Made by a program: the position numbers and the translations under genes
Origin: an uncultured Jannaschia sp.
GTDB lineage: Bacteria > Pseudomonadota > Alphaproteobacteria > Rhodobacterales > Rhodobacteraceae
Assembly (NCBI GenBank): GCA_947494145.1
Contig: CANLTZ010000009.1
Coordinates: forward strand, 165,053-229,052
Length of the DNA: 64,000 nucleotides
Direction: 5' to 3'
Shown here: positions 9,341 to 18,281 of the stretch, piece by piece
Layout: every line of letters begins with the position of its first letter
Numbering within the stretch: position 1 is the stretch's first letter
The notes under the pieces: generated by a model
Told to the model about the DNA's origin: nothing
The model's database searches: none
The model's input: only the letters and a program-made list of their open reading frames with translations

Positions 9341-10963
9341 ATGGTTCAGGCCCGCTACAAGACCGCTTTCACGCTTTATCCTTATGAAAAGGTGCCGCAA
9401 CAGGATGCGGCGCCCACGCGCCATCCGGTGCTCATCGTCGGCGGCGGGCCGGTCGGCTTGGCCCTGGCGCTGGATCTGGGGAAGCGCGGCACACCGGCGC
9501 TGGTCCTGGACGACCACGAAGGGGCGGGGCTGGGCAGCAAGGCGATTTGCTTTGCCAAACGCACGCTCGACATTGCGCATAGGTTGGGCGCGGCCCGGCC
9601 CATGGTGGAAAAGGGCGTGACCTGGAATGTGGGGCGCGTCTTTGCGGGCGAAGGGCAGCTTTTTTCGTTCAATCTGGCGCCGGAAGGCGGTCAGCGGCAC
9701 CCGGCTTTCATCAACCTGCAGCAGCCCTGGTTCGAGAAATACCTGGTCGATGCCATCGACGCCGCCCGTGCCGAGGGCGCACCCATCGAGATACGTGGCG
9801 CAAACCGCGTGACGGGAATGGCGCGTAAGGGCGATCACGTGGCGCTCGATGTGGACACGCCTGACGGCCCCTACCGGTTGGAGGCCGATTGGCTGGTGGC
9901 CTGCGACGGCGCGCGCTCGCCCCTGCGGGACATGATGGGCCTCGATTTCGAAGGCCGCGTGTTTGAAGATAATTTCCTGATCGCCGATGTGCGCATGAAG
10001 GCCGATTTCCCGACCGAACGGTGGTTCTGGTTTCAGCCGCCCTTCAAGGATGCCGGGCAATCGGCGCTTCTGCACAAGCAGCCCGACGACATCTGGCGCA
10101 TCGATTTCCAGCTTGGTTGGGATATCGACCGCGACTTGGAATTGCAGCCCGACCGTATTCGCGCCCGGGTCGATGCGATGTTGTCTTCCCAGACGGGCGA
10201 AGTGCCGGATTATGAACTGGAATGGACTTCAATCTACACGTTCCAATGCCGCCGCATGAAGACCTTCCGTCATGGGCCCGTTCTGTTTGCGGGCGATGCG
10301 GCGCATCAGGTCTCGCCGTTCGGCGCGCGCGGTGCCAATTCGGGGATGCAGGATGCGGAGAACCTGGCCTGGAAGCTGGACCTTGTCTTGCGCGGCGATG
10401 CGCCCGCGACGCTGCTGGACAGCTACGCGGCGGAGCGGGAATTTGCGGCTGATGAGAATATACTGAACTCGTCGCGCGCCACGGATTTCATGACGCCCAA
10501 ATCCCATGCCAGCCGGGTGTTTCGCGATGCCGTTCTGCGGCTTGCGGGCAAGCACCCCTTCGCGCGGCCCCTGGTCAATTCGGGGCGGTTATCGGTGCCC
10601 TGCACCTATGACGAGTTTGCGGGGTTCGGGCCGGATGCGCTGCCCGGCGGGCCTGCGGTCACGCGCCCCGGGGCGGCTTGCCCGGATGCGCCGGTGGGCA
10701 ACGGGTTCTTGCTCGACCATTTGGCGGGCGATTTCATGGTGCTCGCTTTGGGCGCGGTGGCGGATGGTATCGCAAGCGAAAATCCCAAAGTGAGCATCTT
10801 GTCAGTGCCGGAGCCGGACGCGGCTTTGCGGGCTCGCTATCTGGGGGAGGCGTCGGGGGCGGTCTATTTGATCCGACCTGACCAGCATGTGGTAGCGCGG
10901 TGGGATCGGTTCGACGCCGATGCGCTGGACGCTGCGATGGCGCGCGCCATGGGGCAGGTTTGA
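9341..10963 (+). CDS. FAD-dependent aromatic monooxygenase (MhpA-like)
   Basis: Group A flavoprotein monooxygenase of 540 residues, predicted to hydroxylate an aromatic compound with NAD(P)H and O2. The FAD-binding motif VLIVGGGPVGLALALDLG lies near residue 30, the DG motif WLVACDGARSPLRDMMG near 185, and the GD motif VLFAGDAAHQVSPFGARGAN near 310, in the family order. The C-terminal 150 residues form the thioredoxin-like tail found in MhpA/PheA-type enzymes. A Shine-Dalgarno (GGGGAGGA) precedes ATG 9341. It sits behind homogentisate genes and overlaps the DUF2783 gene by one base (TGATG). It may feed a hydroxylated phenylacetate or phenylpropionate into the pathway; the substrate cannot be read from sequence. 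Confidence 0.88.
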   Translation: MVQARYKTAFTLYPYEKVPQQDAAPTRHPVLIVGGGPVGLALALDLGKRGTPALVLDDHEGAGLGSKAICFAKRTLDIAHRLGAARPMVEKGVTWNVGRVFAGEGQLFSFNLAPEGGQRHPAFINLQQPWFEKYLVDAIDAARAEGAPIEIRGANRVTGMARKGDHVALDVDTPDGPYRLEADWLVACDGARSPLRDMMGLDFEGRVFEDNFLIADVRMKADFPTERWFWFQPPFKDAGQSALLHKQPDDIWRIDFQLGWDIDRDLELQPDRIRARVDAMLSSQTGEVPDYELEWTSIYTFQCRRMKTFRHGPVLFAGDAAHQVSPFGARGANSGMQDAENLAWKLDLVLRGDAPATLLDSYAAEREFAADENILNSSRATDFMTPKSHASRVFRDAVLRLAGKHPFARPLVNSGRLSVPCTYDEFAGFGPDALPGGPAVTRPGAACPDAPVGNGFLLDHLAGDFMVLALGAVADGIASENPKVSILSVPEPDAALRARYLGEASGAVYLIRPDQHVVARWDRFDADALDAAMARAMGQV

Positions 10964-11145
10964 TGCTGAAGACGGAGCCGAACATCCCCGACCCGGACGG
11001 GTTTTACGACGAATTGCTACGTATCCATGAGGGGTTGAGCCGCGAGGAGTCCGAGGCGTTGAATGCGCGGTTGGTATTGGTGCTGGCCAACCACATCGGC
11101 GACCGCGCGGTGTTGGCCGAGGCGTTGGAAGCCGCATGGGGCTAA
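10963..11145 (+). CDS. DUF2783 small protein
   Basis: A 60-residue acidic protein beginning MLKTEPNIPDPDGFYDELLR and ending in LANHIGDRAVLAEALEAAWG. It resembles DUF2783 peptides, which are encoded next to MhpA-like monooxygenases. The ATG shares its first base with the monooxygenase stop, so the two are almost certainly co-translated. Helical content and size suggest an accessory subunit or stabiliser of the flavoprotein, which is inference. It ends the operon. The 278-bp gap that follows (11146-11423) contains no credible gene. Confidence 0.75.
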   Translation: MLKTEPNIPDPDGFYDELLRIHEGLSREESEALNARLVLVLANHIGDRAVLAEALEAAWG

Positions 11146-11423
11146 GGTGAAGGGCTGGTGTCCGGGGCCTGGCATCGGGCGGACGGGTTCTCGGCCTATT
11201 GCGGTGCAGGCCGTTAAGCCCCGGGATCGGAATCAAGCCCGTAGGGCGCCGGTCTATCTTCAGCCCGGCGATTTTGTAAACGCAGTGGCATCGCGTGTGC
11301 GGAACGCGGACTTGGCCACGATAAAGCGCATAGAAGGTCCGTTGGATCGCAGAACCGAACCGCCTTACACAAAGGGCTTGGTTCCCGTCTGGGGCCAAGC
11401 TTGGACGGACGCTCCAACCTCGT

Positions 11424-12095
11424 TCACGCCAGCGCAGCTTCAAGCCGGGCATGGGCAGAGACACTGCGGGCGTCGAGCATAATCTCACGCAGGAATTCGT
11501 CCTGGGACGCGTTGATCCGGTGGAGGAGTTTTTCGGTCAGGGGCGCGCGGAACAGGCCGGCCTCGATAATCGCGCGTTCCTCGGGCGTCAAAGACACGAC
11601 CTCGGGGCCGTCCTCCGACTGGACGGTGACATAGGTCAGCGGTGTCAGCCAGGACAGCGGCGATTGTTCGACCACAAGGCGCAATTGCCCTTCTCGCAGG
11701 CCGCGGCCTGCCGCGATCTTGGTCAGGACGGCGCGGGCCTGCACGCGCAGCAGGTCCAGCCCCCGTTCGGCGGCATCGGCGTCGATCAGCTTTTCGCGCC
11801 GGGCTGGGGGCACGCGGAGCACGCGCATCTCCATCCACCAGATCAGCACGAACATCAGGATGGGCGCTTGCGACAGCGGCAGCGCCGTCTGGCGCCAGGT
11901 CATGCCGATGACGACCAGCGGCAGCAGCCAAAGCAGATACCGCATAAGTTGAAATTCCGCCAAGATACGAAGCAGGCCGCCCAGGCCGATGGGACCCCTG
12001 GGCCAAACCGTCACGCGCTCCACGAATTTGCGGGGCAATTGCCGCACTTCGAGGATGACGGGGTTTCGGATGGTGTCGTGGGTGACGATCAGCAT
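11424..12095 (-). CDS. Unknown membrane protein, 223 aa
   Basis: I do not recognise this family. The N-terminus is soluble (MLIVTHDTIRNPVILEVRQL). Two hydrophobic segments follow at about residues 50-66 (YLLWLLPLVVIGMTW) and 72-86 (LPLSQAPILMFVLIWWMEM), then a long charged, largely helical C-terminus. That suggests an inner-membrane protein with a short hairpin anchor and a cytoplasmic domain. The start at 12093-12095 was chosen because GGAG lies five bases upstream; a longer frame reaching 12485 would overlap the divergent hydrolase gene. Neighbours give no functional clue. Confidence 0.7.
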   Translation of the reverse strand: MLIVTHDTIRNPVILEVRQLPRKFVERVTVWPRGPIGLGGLLRILAEFQLMRYLLWLLPLVVIGMTWRQTALPLSQAPILMFVLIWWMEMRVLRVPPARREKLIDADAAERGLDLLRVQARAVLTKIAAGRGLREGQLRLVVEQSPLSWLTPLTYVTVQSEDGPEVVSLTPEERAIIEAGLFRAPLTEKLLHRINASQDEFLREIMLDARSVSAHARLEAALA

Positions 12096-12119
12096 GGGGG
12101 CTCCGGTCGGCGGTCTGGG

Positions 12120-12154
12120 TCGGGATGATAGCGTCCGGGACCGGGAAATCCCGA
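12120..12154. promoter_or_regulatory. Inverted repeat upstream of the 11424-12095 gene
   Basis: TCGGGAT (12120-12126) and ATCCCGA (12148-12154) are perfect complements separated by 21 bases, about 25 bp upstream of the membrane-protein start, in the divergent spacer shared with the hydrolase gene. It could be an operator or a leader hairpin. Seven-base arms can arise by chance in GC-rich DNA. Confidence 0.3.
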
Positions 12155-12299
12155 TCAAAGTGGCGCGATGAGATGGGGGATGTGTCCTTGGCGCGTGTGG
12201 GTGTGAGGCCGGGCGGCCCCCGCTGGCGCCCCACATGGGTTGCGCTATCTTCACACGTGCCCTGGCGTGGCCGCGATCTGGCCCTAGCTCGCCGCCTTG

Positions 12300-13775
12300 A
12301 TGACACGTCCCGCTGCCCCCCTTCTCGTCGCCGTTCTGGCCATCGCGGTCGCCCTTCTGTCGGTCTTCCAGTTGGAGCGGGAAAGGGCAGGGCTGGTCGT
12401 GGAACGGCTGGACGTGGCGGGAACGCCCGTGACGCTGTTGCGCCCGGATGTGGAGAGGCCTTTGCCGCTGGTCGTGGTCGCCCATGGTTTTGCCGGGTCC
12501 CGACAGATGATGCGGGCGATTTCGACGACCATGGCACGGAGCGGCTTTGCCGTGGCGTCGGTGGACCTGCTAGGGCATGGCCGCCACCAACGGCCGATGA
12601 CGGGCGATGTCACGCGACTTGACGGCGCCACGGCGCGGCTGGTGGATCAGGTCGTGGCCACCACGAACGTGCTGGTGGCACAGGGCTACGGGGTTGGGCC
12701 CGTGTCTTTGGTGGGCCATTCCATGGCGACGGATGTGGTCGTCCGTGCGGCGGAGCGGTTGGACTCCGTGGGCGCCGTGGTGGCGATTTCAATGTATTCC
12801 GAAGCGGTGACAGAGACCTCTCCGGCGCGATTGCTGGTCGTGTCGGGGGCGCAGGAGACCCGGCTTCGCGGCAACGCCTTGGAGGCGGTGCGCATGGTCG
12901 ACGCGAGCGCCGAGGAAGGGCGGACTGTCGCCACCATGGGTGTCGTTCGGCGCGCGGTGGCAGCGCCTTGGGTGGGGCATGTGGGCGTCCTTTACGCACC
13001 AAGCACCTTGGACGAGATGCGCCGCTGGATCGCAGGGGCCGACATGCGGCCCGTCGCCACCCCCACCGCGACGGGGATTTGGGTTGGGCTGCTGCTGGGC
13101 GCGGTGATCGCGCTGGCCTGGCCCATGGCCGCGGCGTTGGGGCCTGTTCAAAGGGCAGGGCCGGTGCCGCGCAAACTGGCCTGGTTGGCGGTGGTCGCGC
13201 CGGTCCTACCCGCTTTGGGGGCCGCCGTTTTGGTGCCGGATGGGGCGCTGGGACTGACGGCCTTCACGCGGATAGCGGCGTTTCTTGGCGTTTGGGGACT
13301 GGTGCAGGGCGCCGTTCTTTGGTGGGGCGGTGTTCGGCTTCAGGGCGCGCGGTTGGTGCCCGCTTTGCTGCTGACGGGCTGGGGCTTGGGGCTGTTTGCC
13401 TTTGCGCTGGACCGCTATGGCGGCGCGTTCCTGCCATCGGGGCTGCGGTTATGGGTGATGGTCCTTCTACTGCCTGCGGCTTTGGTGTTCACGCTGGCAG
13501 ATGCGGCGCTGACGCGCGGGGCTGGCTTGCTGCTACGGGCCGTTGCGCGGATCTTGCCCTTGGCGGGCCTGTTGGGGGCCATGGCGTTGCAGCCTTTGAT
13601 GGGTGTGGCGTTCACGGTGGTGCCGGTGATGGTCCTGTTTTGGTTGGTTTACGGCTTGGCTGGACGCTGGGTGGCCGCGCGGGCCGGGCATGGGACAAGC
13701 GGGTTGGTGCTGGGTGTAATCCTGGCCTGGGCCCTGGCGGCAAGCACGCCGCTGATTGGGATGCAGGGAGTCTGA
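12300..13775 (+). CDS. Alpha/beta hydrolase fused to a polytopic membrane domain
   Basis: 491-residue protein. An N-terminal hydrophobic helix (about residues 7-22) is followed by an alpha/beta-hydrolase domain: HGFAG near 62 (oxyanion region), DLLGHGR near 90 and the nucleophile elbow VGHSMATD with Ser141. The likely acid/His end is around WVGHVGVLYAPS. From about residue 258 onward it becomes a chain of seven or so transmembrane segments. Enzyme plus membrane domain suggests action on a lipid or envelope ester. ATG 12300 is preferred over the TTG three bases earlier. It is monocistronic and ends before a bidirectional terminator. Confidence 0.8.
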   Translation: MTRPAAPLLVAVLAIAVALLSVFQLERERAGLVVERLDVAGTPVTLLRPDVERPLPLVVVAHGFAGSRQMMRAISTTMARSGFAVASVDLLGHGRHQRPMTGDVTRLDGATARLVDQVVATTNVLVAQGYGVGPVSLVGHSMATDVVVRAAERLDSVGAVVAISMYSEAVTETSPARLLVVSGAQETRLRGNALEAVRMVDASAEEGRTVATMGVVRRAVAAPWVGHVGVLYAPSTLDEMRRWIAGADMRPVATPTATGIWVGLLLGAVIALAWPMAAALGPVQRAGPVPRKLAWLAVVAPVLPALGAAVLVPDGALGLTAFTRIAAFLGVWGLVQGAVLWWGGVRLQGARLVPALLLTGWGLGLFAFALDRYGGAFLPSGLRLWVMVLLLPAALVFTLADAALTRGAGLLLRAVARILPLAGLLGAMALQPLMGVAFTVVPVMVLFWLVYGLAGRWVAARAGHGTSGLVLGVILAWALAASTPLIGMQGV

Positions 13776-13789
13776 TGGGGGGATGCGTT

Positions 13790-13856
13790 GGACGGGGCGC
13801 TGCCCCCGCTCCGGCAAGCCGGAGCCCCCCGGAGTACTGTTGCCAGGATGAAGGGC
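13790..13856. terminator. Bidirectional terminator-like intergenic element, copy 2
   Basis: Between convergent genes. GCTCCGGC (13808-13815) and GCCGGAGC (13818-13825) form a perfect eight-base stem with an AA loop, preceded by GGGGCGCTGCCCCC and followed by CCCCCGGAGTACTGTTGCCAGGATGAAGG. The tail matches the elements at 7321, 23597 and 53450. The position suits a terminator serving both the hydrolase and glycosyltransferase genes. Confidence 0.65.
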
Positions 13857-14903
13857 CTATCTCGCTGGTTGGTTTGCCGCTTCGCAGACCGCGGCCACCC
13901 GTTTGGCCGTATCCCGCCAGGTCGGGAGGGCTTGGCCGCGGGCCCTGGAGGTTTCGGCAAGGCGGTCATAATGGGCCGGGTCGGTGAGCAGGCGGCGGAG
14001 GGCGGCGGCGAAGGCGGCGCTGTCATCGACGTCGACCAGGTGGCCTGCGGAGCCCACTGTGTCAGCGACGGCGCCGCCGCGGCAGGCGACGATGGGAAGC
14101 CCCCATTTCATCGCTTCGCCAAAGACAATGCCATAGCCTTCATAGCGGGTGGCCAGCGCGAAGATGGACGCTTGGGCATAGAGTTCTTGCAGCGGCGCGT
14201 CATCCAGGCCGCCGGTGAAGGTGATGCGGTGGGCCACCTCGGTCGCCTGGGCGCGGTCTTGCAGGGCCTTTGTGACCAGGAGGTCGTGCGTGCCGCCGAC
14301 GATGGCTGCTTGCCAGACGAGGTCGGGCAGATGGGCCAGCGCGTCAATCAGGATGTCGTGGCCCTTGCGTTCGGCCAGCAGGCCCACGGCGAGGATGAGG
14401 GGCGGGGTGGTCGGCTGGCGGGTGCCGCAAGGTGCGTCGAAGCCCGGCTCGGCTACGGTGATGCGGTCGCCAGGCACATCGAAATCGCTCGTCAGGATGC
14501 GGGCGGTGTGCGGGCTCGGCACGACGATGCGGGTTGCATGGGCCAGCGAAGCACGCTCGTTTTCCAGAAGGAAGGCGGCGCGGGCGGACGGCAGGCCGGT
14601 TTCCAGCCCCAGCGGGTGGTGGATGATGGGCACCAGGGGGGCTTGGATTTGGGCGAGACCCAGGGGGTCCACGGTGCCGGGTATAAAGCCGTCGAGGAGG
14701 ATGGGCGTGTCGCGCGGCACGGCCTGGAGGGCGGCGAGGGTTTCCGCGATGTCGGACGCATCGGGGTTAGGGAAGTTGGCGGGCAGTTGCAGGTGGGTGA
14801 TGTCGTGGCCCAGCGCGCGGAGTTCATCGAGCACGGTGCTCTCATAGATAAACCCTCCGGTCCTGCGGTGGCGGTCGCCGGGGATGGCGAAGACCGCCTT
14901 CAC
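13857..14903 (-). CDS. GT4-family glycosyltransferase
   Basis: 348-residue GT-B glycosyltransferase of the GT4 type, expected to move a sugar from a nucleotide donor onto a lipid or small-molecule acceptor in the cytoplasm. It opens KAVFAIPGDRHRRTGGFIYE, with the Gly-rich N-terminal loop. The C-terminal donor domain has LAVGLLAERKGHDILIDAL and the EX7E-type stretch YEGYGIVFGEAMKWGLPIVA, followed by GG--D. Its GTG start (14901-14903) overlaps the permease stop as GTGA. It is the last gene of the eight-gene minus-strand operon. With a phosphatidyltransferase and flippase-like protein in the same transcript, a glycolipid acceptor is plausible but unproven. Confidence 0.88.
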   Translation of the reverse strand: MKAVFAIPGDRHRRTGGFIYESTVLDELRALGHDITHLQLPANFPNPDASDIAETLAALQAVPRDTPILLDGFIPGTVDPLGLAQIQAPLVPIIHHPLGLETGLPSARAAFLLENERASLAHATRIVVPSPHTARILTSDFDVPGDRITVAEPGFDAPCGTRQPTTPPLILAVGLLAERKGHDILIDALAHLPDLVWQAAIVGGTHDLLVTKALQDRAQATEVAHRITFTGGLDDAPLQELYAQASIFALATRYEGYGIVFGEAMKWGLPIVACRGGAVADTVGSAGHLVDVDDSAAFAAALRRLLTDPAHYDRLAETSRARGQALPTWRDTAKRVAAVCEAANQPAR

Positions 14904-16486
14904 CGCGCCACCTGCTCGGCGGCGTAGACGCGCAGCACGGCATCTTCCAGGGCCGAGACCGCGGCATAGGTGGCTGCGGCGGTGAGGGCCACGAGGGTGA
15001 TCGCGCTCCAGAGCATGTTGTAATCCGAGGTCGAGGCAGTCAGCGCCATGAGCGCGCCGATCCCTTTGCCGGTAGCGAGCCATTCGGCGGTGGTGACGGC
15101 CAGGATGGCGGCGGGGATGGCCATGCGCGCCGAGGCGAAGAAGGCCGGCAGCATGGCCGGGATGCGGGCCAGGATCAGCAGGCGCCAGCGACCCGAAGCA
15201 TAGCTGTCGAAGATATCGACCACTTGGCGCGGCGTCTGGCGCAGGCCTTGCAGGCAGGCGACCAGGGTCGGGAAGAAGATCATCACGGCGACGATGGCGA
15301 TCGTGCCCGCCGCGCCGCGGCCCAGGGCCAGCACGATGAGGGGGGCTGTCGTCACGATGGGGATGGAGCGGAGTGCCACGGCCACGGGCAGCATGGTGGT
15401 GCCAAGGCCCGGCGCCAGAAGCAGCGCGCAGGCCATGAGCGCGCCGAGCGCCAGGCCTGCGGCGTAACCCGGAAGGGTGAAGGCCAGGGTTTCGGCATAG
15501 GCGCCCAGCAGGGCGGCGCGGTGGGCGGCAGCTTCGGGGCCAGTTACGAGGAAGGCCAGGATATCGGCGGGGCGTTTTGCGAAGAACGGGTTGAGGGAGA
15601 ACGCCTCCATCACGCCATACCAGAGCAGGAGGGGCGTGACGATCAAGATGGCGAGGCCCAGAACGCGGCGGCCCAGCGTGCGGGGCGGCGCGGGGCGGGG
15701 GGCGGTCAGCAAAAGGGCGGGCGGCGTGCCGGTCAGGCGGCGACCCAGCCAGCCGAAGGCGCCATAGGCTGCGATGGACAGGGCCGCGGCCAGCGTTGCG
15801 ATGGCCCAAGTGGCATCCACATCCATGGCGCGCATAGCCCGGATGGTGAGCACGCCGAGGCCGCGTTCGGCGCCCGTAAACTCCCCGATCATGGCGCCCA
15901 GGATGGCGGCGGGGGCGGCGATTTGTAGCCCGGCGGTCAGATAGGGCAGGGAGGCGACCGTGCGCACATAGACAAGCTGCGCGCCCGCGCCACGCCCATG
16001 GGTGCGCACCAGATCCAGCCAGCTTTGCGGCACGGCACGCAACCCGACCATGAGCGCTAGAAAGGTGGTGTAATGGACCGCCAAGGCGGCCAGCGTGATT
16101 TGCGGCGCCTCGCCGGTGCCAAAGAGGACCCGCAGGATGGGGCCGGTGGCCACCAGCGGCAGGCAGAAGATCAGGAGTGAGACGGCGGTGGCCAGCCGTT
16201 CCATGCGGGGCAGCAGAATGACGATGACGGCCAGAGCGATGGCGGCCAGATTGCCCCAAAGAAACCCCCAGGCCGCGTTGGTTAGCGTGCGCGCCGTGGC
16301 GCGGGCCAGCAGGTCGGCATGTTGGGCCAGATAGGCGGTTACGGCCAAAGGGCCCGCCAGGATGAAGCTGCCCGCATAGGCGCGGGCGGCGGCTTCCCAC
16401 AGGATGAACAGAAGGACGATGCCGACCGTCTTGGCCGCGAAAGGGGGCAAGGTAAGGCCCGGGCGGTCCAGGGCACGGGTCGTCAT
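14900..16486 (-). CDS. Fused double-permease of an ABC importer
   Basis: 528-residue inner-membrane permease made of two consecutive binding-protein-dependent transport domains (roughly residues 60-250 and 320-515). Each carries an EAA-like cytoplasmic loop, one near GLRAVPQSWLDLVRTHG and one near GLRQTPRQVVDIFDSYASG. Such permeases usually occur as single-domain homodimers in the NitT/TauT/ThiX group, so the tandem fusion is unusual. It works with the ATPase and substrate-binding protein upstream. ATG 16486 overlaps the ATPase stop (ATGA), and the gene in turn overlaps the glycosyltransferase start. The substrate is not identifiable from the permease. Confidence 0.9.
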   Translation of the reverse strand: MTTRALDRPGLTLPPFAAKTVGIVLLFILWEAAARAYAGSFILAGPLAVTAYLAQHADLLARATARTLTNAAWGFLWGNLAAIALAVIVILLPRMERLATAVSLLIFCLPLVATGPILRVLFGTGEAPQITLAALAVHYTTFLALMVGLRAVPQSWLDLVRTHGRGAGAQLVYVRTVASLPYLTAGLQIAAPAAILGAMIGEFTGAERGLGVLTIRAMRAMDVDATWAIATLAAALSIAAYGAFGWLGRRLTGTPPALLLTAPRPAPPRTLGRRVLGLAILIVTPLLLWYGVMEAFSLNPFFAKRPADILAFLVTGPEAAAHRAALLGAYAETLAFTLPGYAAGLALGALMACALLLAPGLGTTMLPVAVALRSIPIVTTAPLIVLALGRGAAGTIAIVAVMIFFPTLVACLQGLRQTPRQVVDIFDSYASGRWRLLILARIPAMLPAFFASARMAIPAAILAVTTAEWLATGKGIGALMALTASTSDYNMLWSAITLVALTAAATYAAVSALEDAVLRVYAAEQVAR

Positions 16487-17289
16487 TGGGCGGCCAGCGG
16501 ACGGCCCTCGGCGCTGGCTTCCAACGCGGCGACGACACGGTGGGCGAGGTCCTGGAAGGCCGGGTCGTCTTCGCCCCGGCGGGGATGGGGCAGGGGGATG
16601 TCGATGTCGGCCATGATGGTGGCGGGGCGGGGCGACAGCACGAGGATGCGGTCGGCCAGGGTCACCGCCTCGGTCACGGAATGGGTGACAAGAAGGGCCG
16701 TGGTGCCTCGCGCCTGCCAAAGTGCGGGTAGGTCGTGGTTGAGGCGACGGCGCGTGAGTTCATCGACGGCGCCGAAGGGTTCGTCCAGCAACAGAAGGTC
16801 CGGCTCCGATATCAGGCAGCGGGCGATGGCGGCGCGTTGGCGCATGCCGCCCGAAAGCTCTGCCGGGCGGCGGGTCTCAAAACCTGACAGTCCCACCATG
16901 TCGATTAGGCGGTCTACGCTGTCCATGTCGGATTGGCGGCGCGCCAGAGTCAGGGCCAGGGCGATGTTCCCGCGCAGGCTGCGCCAGGGCAGCAGCGATG
17001 CGTCCTGGAACGCCATGGCAAGGCCCGCGCGGCGGCAGACTTCGTCGGGGGTTTCCGCGCCCATGCGGATTGTGCCTTCGCTCGGTGGCTCCAACCCTGC
17101 AATCAGGCGCAGCAAGGTGGATTTGCCGCAGCCGGACGGCCCCAAAAGGGCCGTGGTCTTGCCCGCAGCGAACGTGACGTCGAGCGGGCCGATGGCGGGG
17201 ATGGGGGCGCCGCCGGTCTGGAAGGTGTGGGACAGGCCCGCGCAGGTGACGGCCTGACCCACGATGGCTTGGCCGTTGTCAGGCGGCAT
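16483..17289 (-). CDS. ABC transporter ATPase, NitT/TauT type
   Basis: 268-residue ATP-binding subunit. Walker A is GPSGCGKST, the Q-loop lies in MAFQDASLLPWRSL, the signature is LSGGMRQRAAIARCL, Walker B is LLLLDEPFGAVD and the H-loop is LVTHSVTEA. The Q-loop and D-loop wording are typical of nitrate/taurine/thiamine-precursor importers. ATG 17289 is preferred to a TTG at 17301; both lie inside the end of the substrate-binding gene, so the two genes overlap by about 11 bases. It pairs with the fused permease downstream. Confidence 0.92.
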   Translation of the reverse strand: MPPDNGQAIVGQAVTCAGLSHTFQTGGAPIPAIGPLDVTFAAGKTTALLGPSGCGKSTLLRLIAGLEPPSEGTIRMGAETPDEVCRRAGLAMAFQDASLLPWRSLRGNIALALTLARRQSDMDSVDRLIDMVGLSGFETRRPAELSGGMRQRAAIARCLISEPDLLLLDEPFGAVDELTRRRLNHDLPALWQARGTTALLVTHSVTEAVTLADRILVLSPRPATIMADIDIPLPHPRRGEDDPAFQDLAHRVVAALEASAEGRPLAAQ

Positions 17290-18280
17290 GCACGTCTTCA
17301 AGGATCGACCGGTCCCATAAGTCCGCCGTCACATTGCGGTCGAGCAGGGCCAGCGTCTCGATATTCTGGGCGACGGTGTCTTCGGTGAACCAGCCGAAGC
17401 CCTGCGCCTCCGTCAGGTCTGAGAACATGAGCGGTACTTGCCGTTCCGCCTGCATGACCTGCGTGGGCAGATCGAGGCCCGCATCCGGGAACATCTCGAC
17501 CGTCAGGGCCGCAGCGGCGGCGGGGTCGGCCAGGTAGTCGTTCCAGCCCATGACCTCACCGCGCATCAGTGCCACCAGATCGTCGCGCCGGTTGGCCAGG
17601 CTGTCTTCGGTGGCGATGTAGGTCTGGGAATGGACGGCATAGCCGTGATCCGCCATCAGCATGGTGACCGCCTCTACCCCCTGGATGGCCATGGCCACGG
17701 GCAAGTCGGTGGCCCAGCACAGCAGGCTATCCACCTGGCCCGCCACAAGGGGGGCGGCGTCGTATTGCGTGGGGATCACCTCAATCGCGTCGATATCCAC
17801 GTCGTTGAGCGTACACAGCGCTTGCAGGACGGGCATGTTGGCCAGCGCCATGCCTATGCTTTTGCCTTCCAAATCCTTTGGGCTGTTCACCGGGTTGGCG
17901 GCCAGCGATGCGATGGCGAAGGGGTTCTTCTGCATGGCGACGCCGATGATCTTGAAGGGCGCGCCCTGCGCCACGGCGGCGGCGGTGTAATCGGCGGCGG
18001 AGATACCGACGAGGGCGTTGCCCGCCACGACGGGCGGCTCAACCGGGGCGTTGGGGCCCCCAGGGTTGAGCGCGACATTGAGGCCGTTTTGAGCCCAATA
18101 GCCACGCTCGCGCGCAATATAGCTGCCACCGAATTGCACGGAATGGAGCCAGGACAATTGCAGCGCGACGTCCTTGCCATTGGCAAAGGCGGGACGGCCC
18201 GCAAGGGCCAGCGTTGCGGCGGCGCCGGTGCTCAGGAAGGTGCGGCGGTTTAGCCCGTGGAAGGTGCGCGTGGTGGTCAT
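17279..18280 (-). CDS. Tat-exported substrate-binding protein, NMT1/THI5-like
   Basis: 333-residue periplasmic binding protein for the adjacent importer. The N-terminus NRRTFLSTGAAATLALAG carries a twin-arginine motif (RRTFLS) and ends at an A-F-A-like cleavage site, so export by the Tat route is likely. The mature part begins LQLSWLHSVQFGGSYIARERGYW, typical of the SsuA/THI5 fold that binds pyrimidine precursors, sulfonates or similar organics. The start at 18280 sits one base past the stop of the flippase-like gene, with GGGGAAA as ribosome-binding site. The ligand is unknown; co-transcription with lipid and glycosyl enzymes hints that it may be a headgroup precursor. Confidence 0.88.
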   Translation of the reverse strand: MTTTRTFHGLNRRTFLSTGAAATLALAGRPAFANGKDVALQLSWLHSVQFGGSYIARERGYWAQNGLNVALNPGGPNAPVEPPVVAGNALVGISAADYTAAAVAQGAPFKIIGVAMQKNPFAIASLAANPVNSPKDLEGKSIGMALANMPVLQALCTLNDVDIDAIEVIPTQYDAAPLVAGQVDSLLCWATDLPVAMAIQGVEAVTMLMADHGYAVHSQTYIATEDSLANRRDDLVALMRGEVMGWNDYLADPAAAAALTVEMFPDAGLDLPTQVMQAERQVPLMFSDLTEAQGFGWFTEDTVAQNIETLALLDRNVTADLWDRSILEDVHAA

Positions 18281-18281
18281 T

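Noticed and set aside
11063..11482. Plus-strand open frame after the DUF2783 gene
   Set aside because: It begins inside the DUF2783 gene in another frame and ends antisense to a membrane-protein gene; no domain or start signal.
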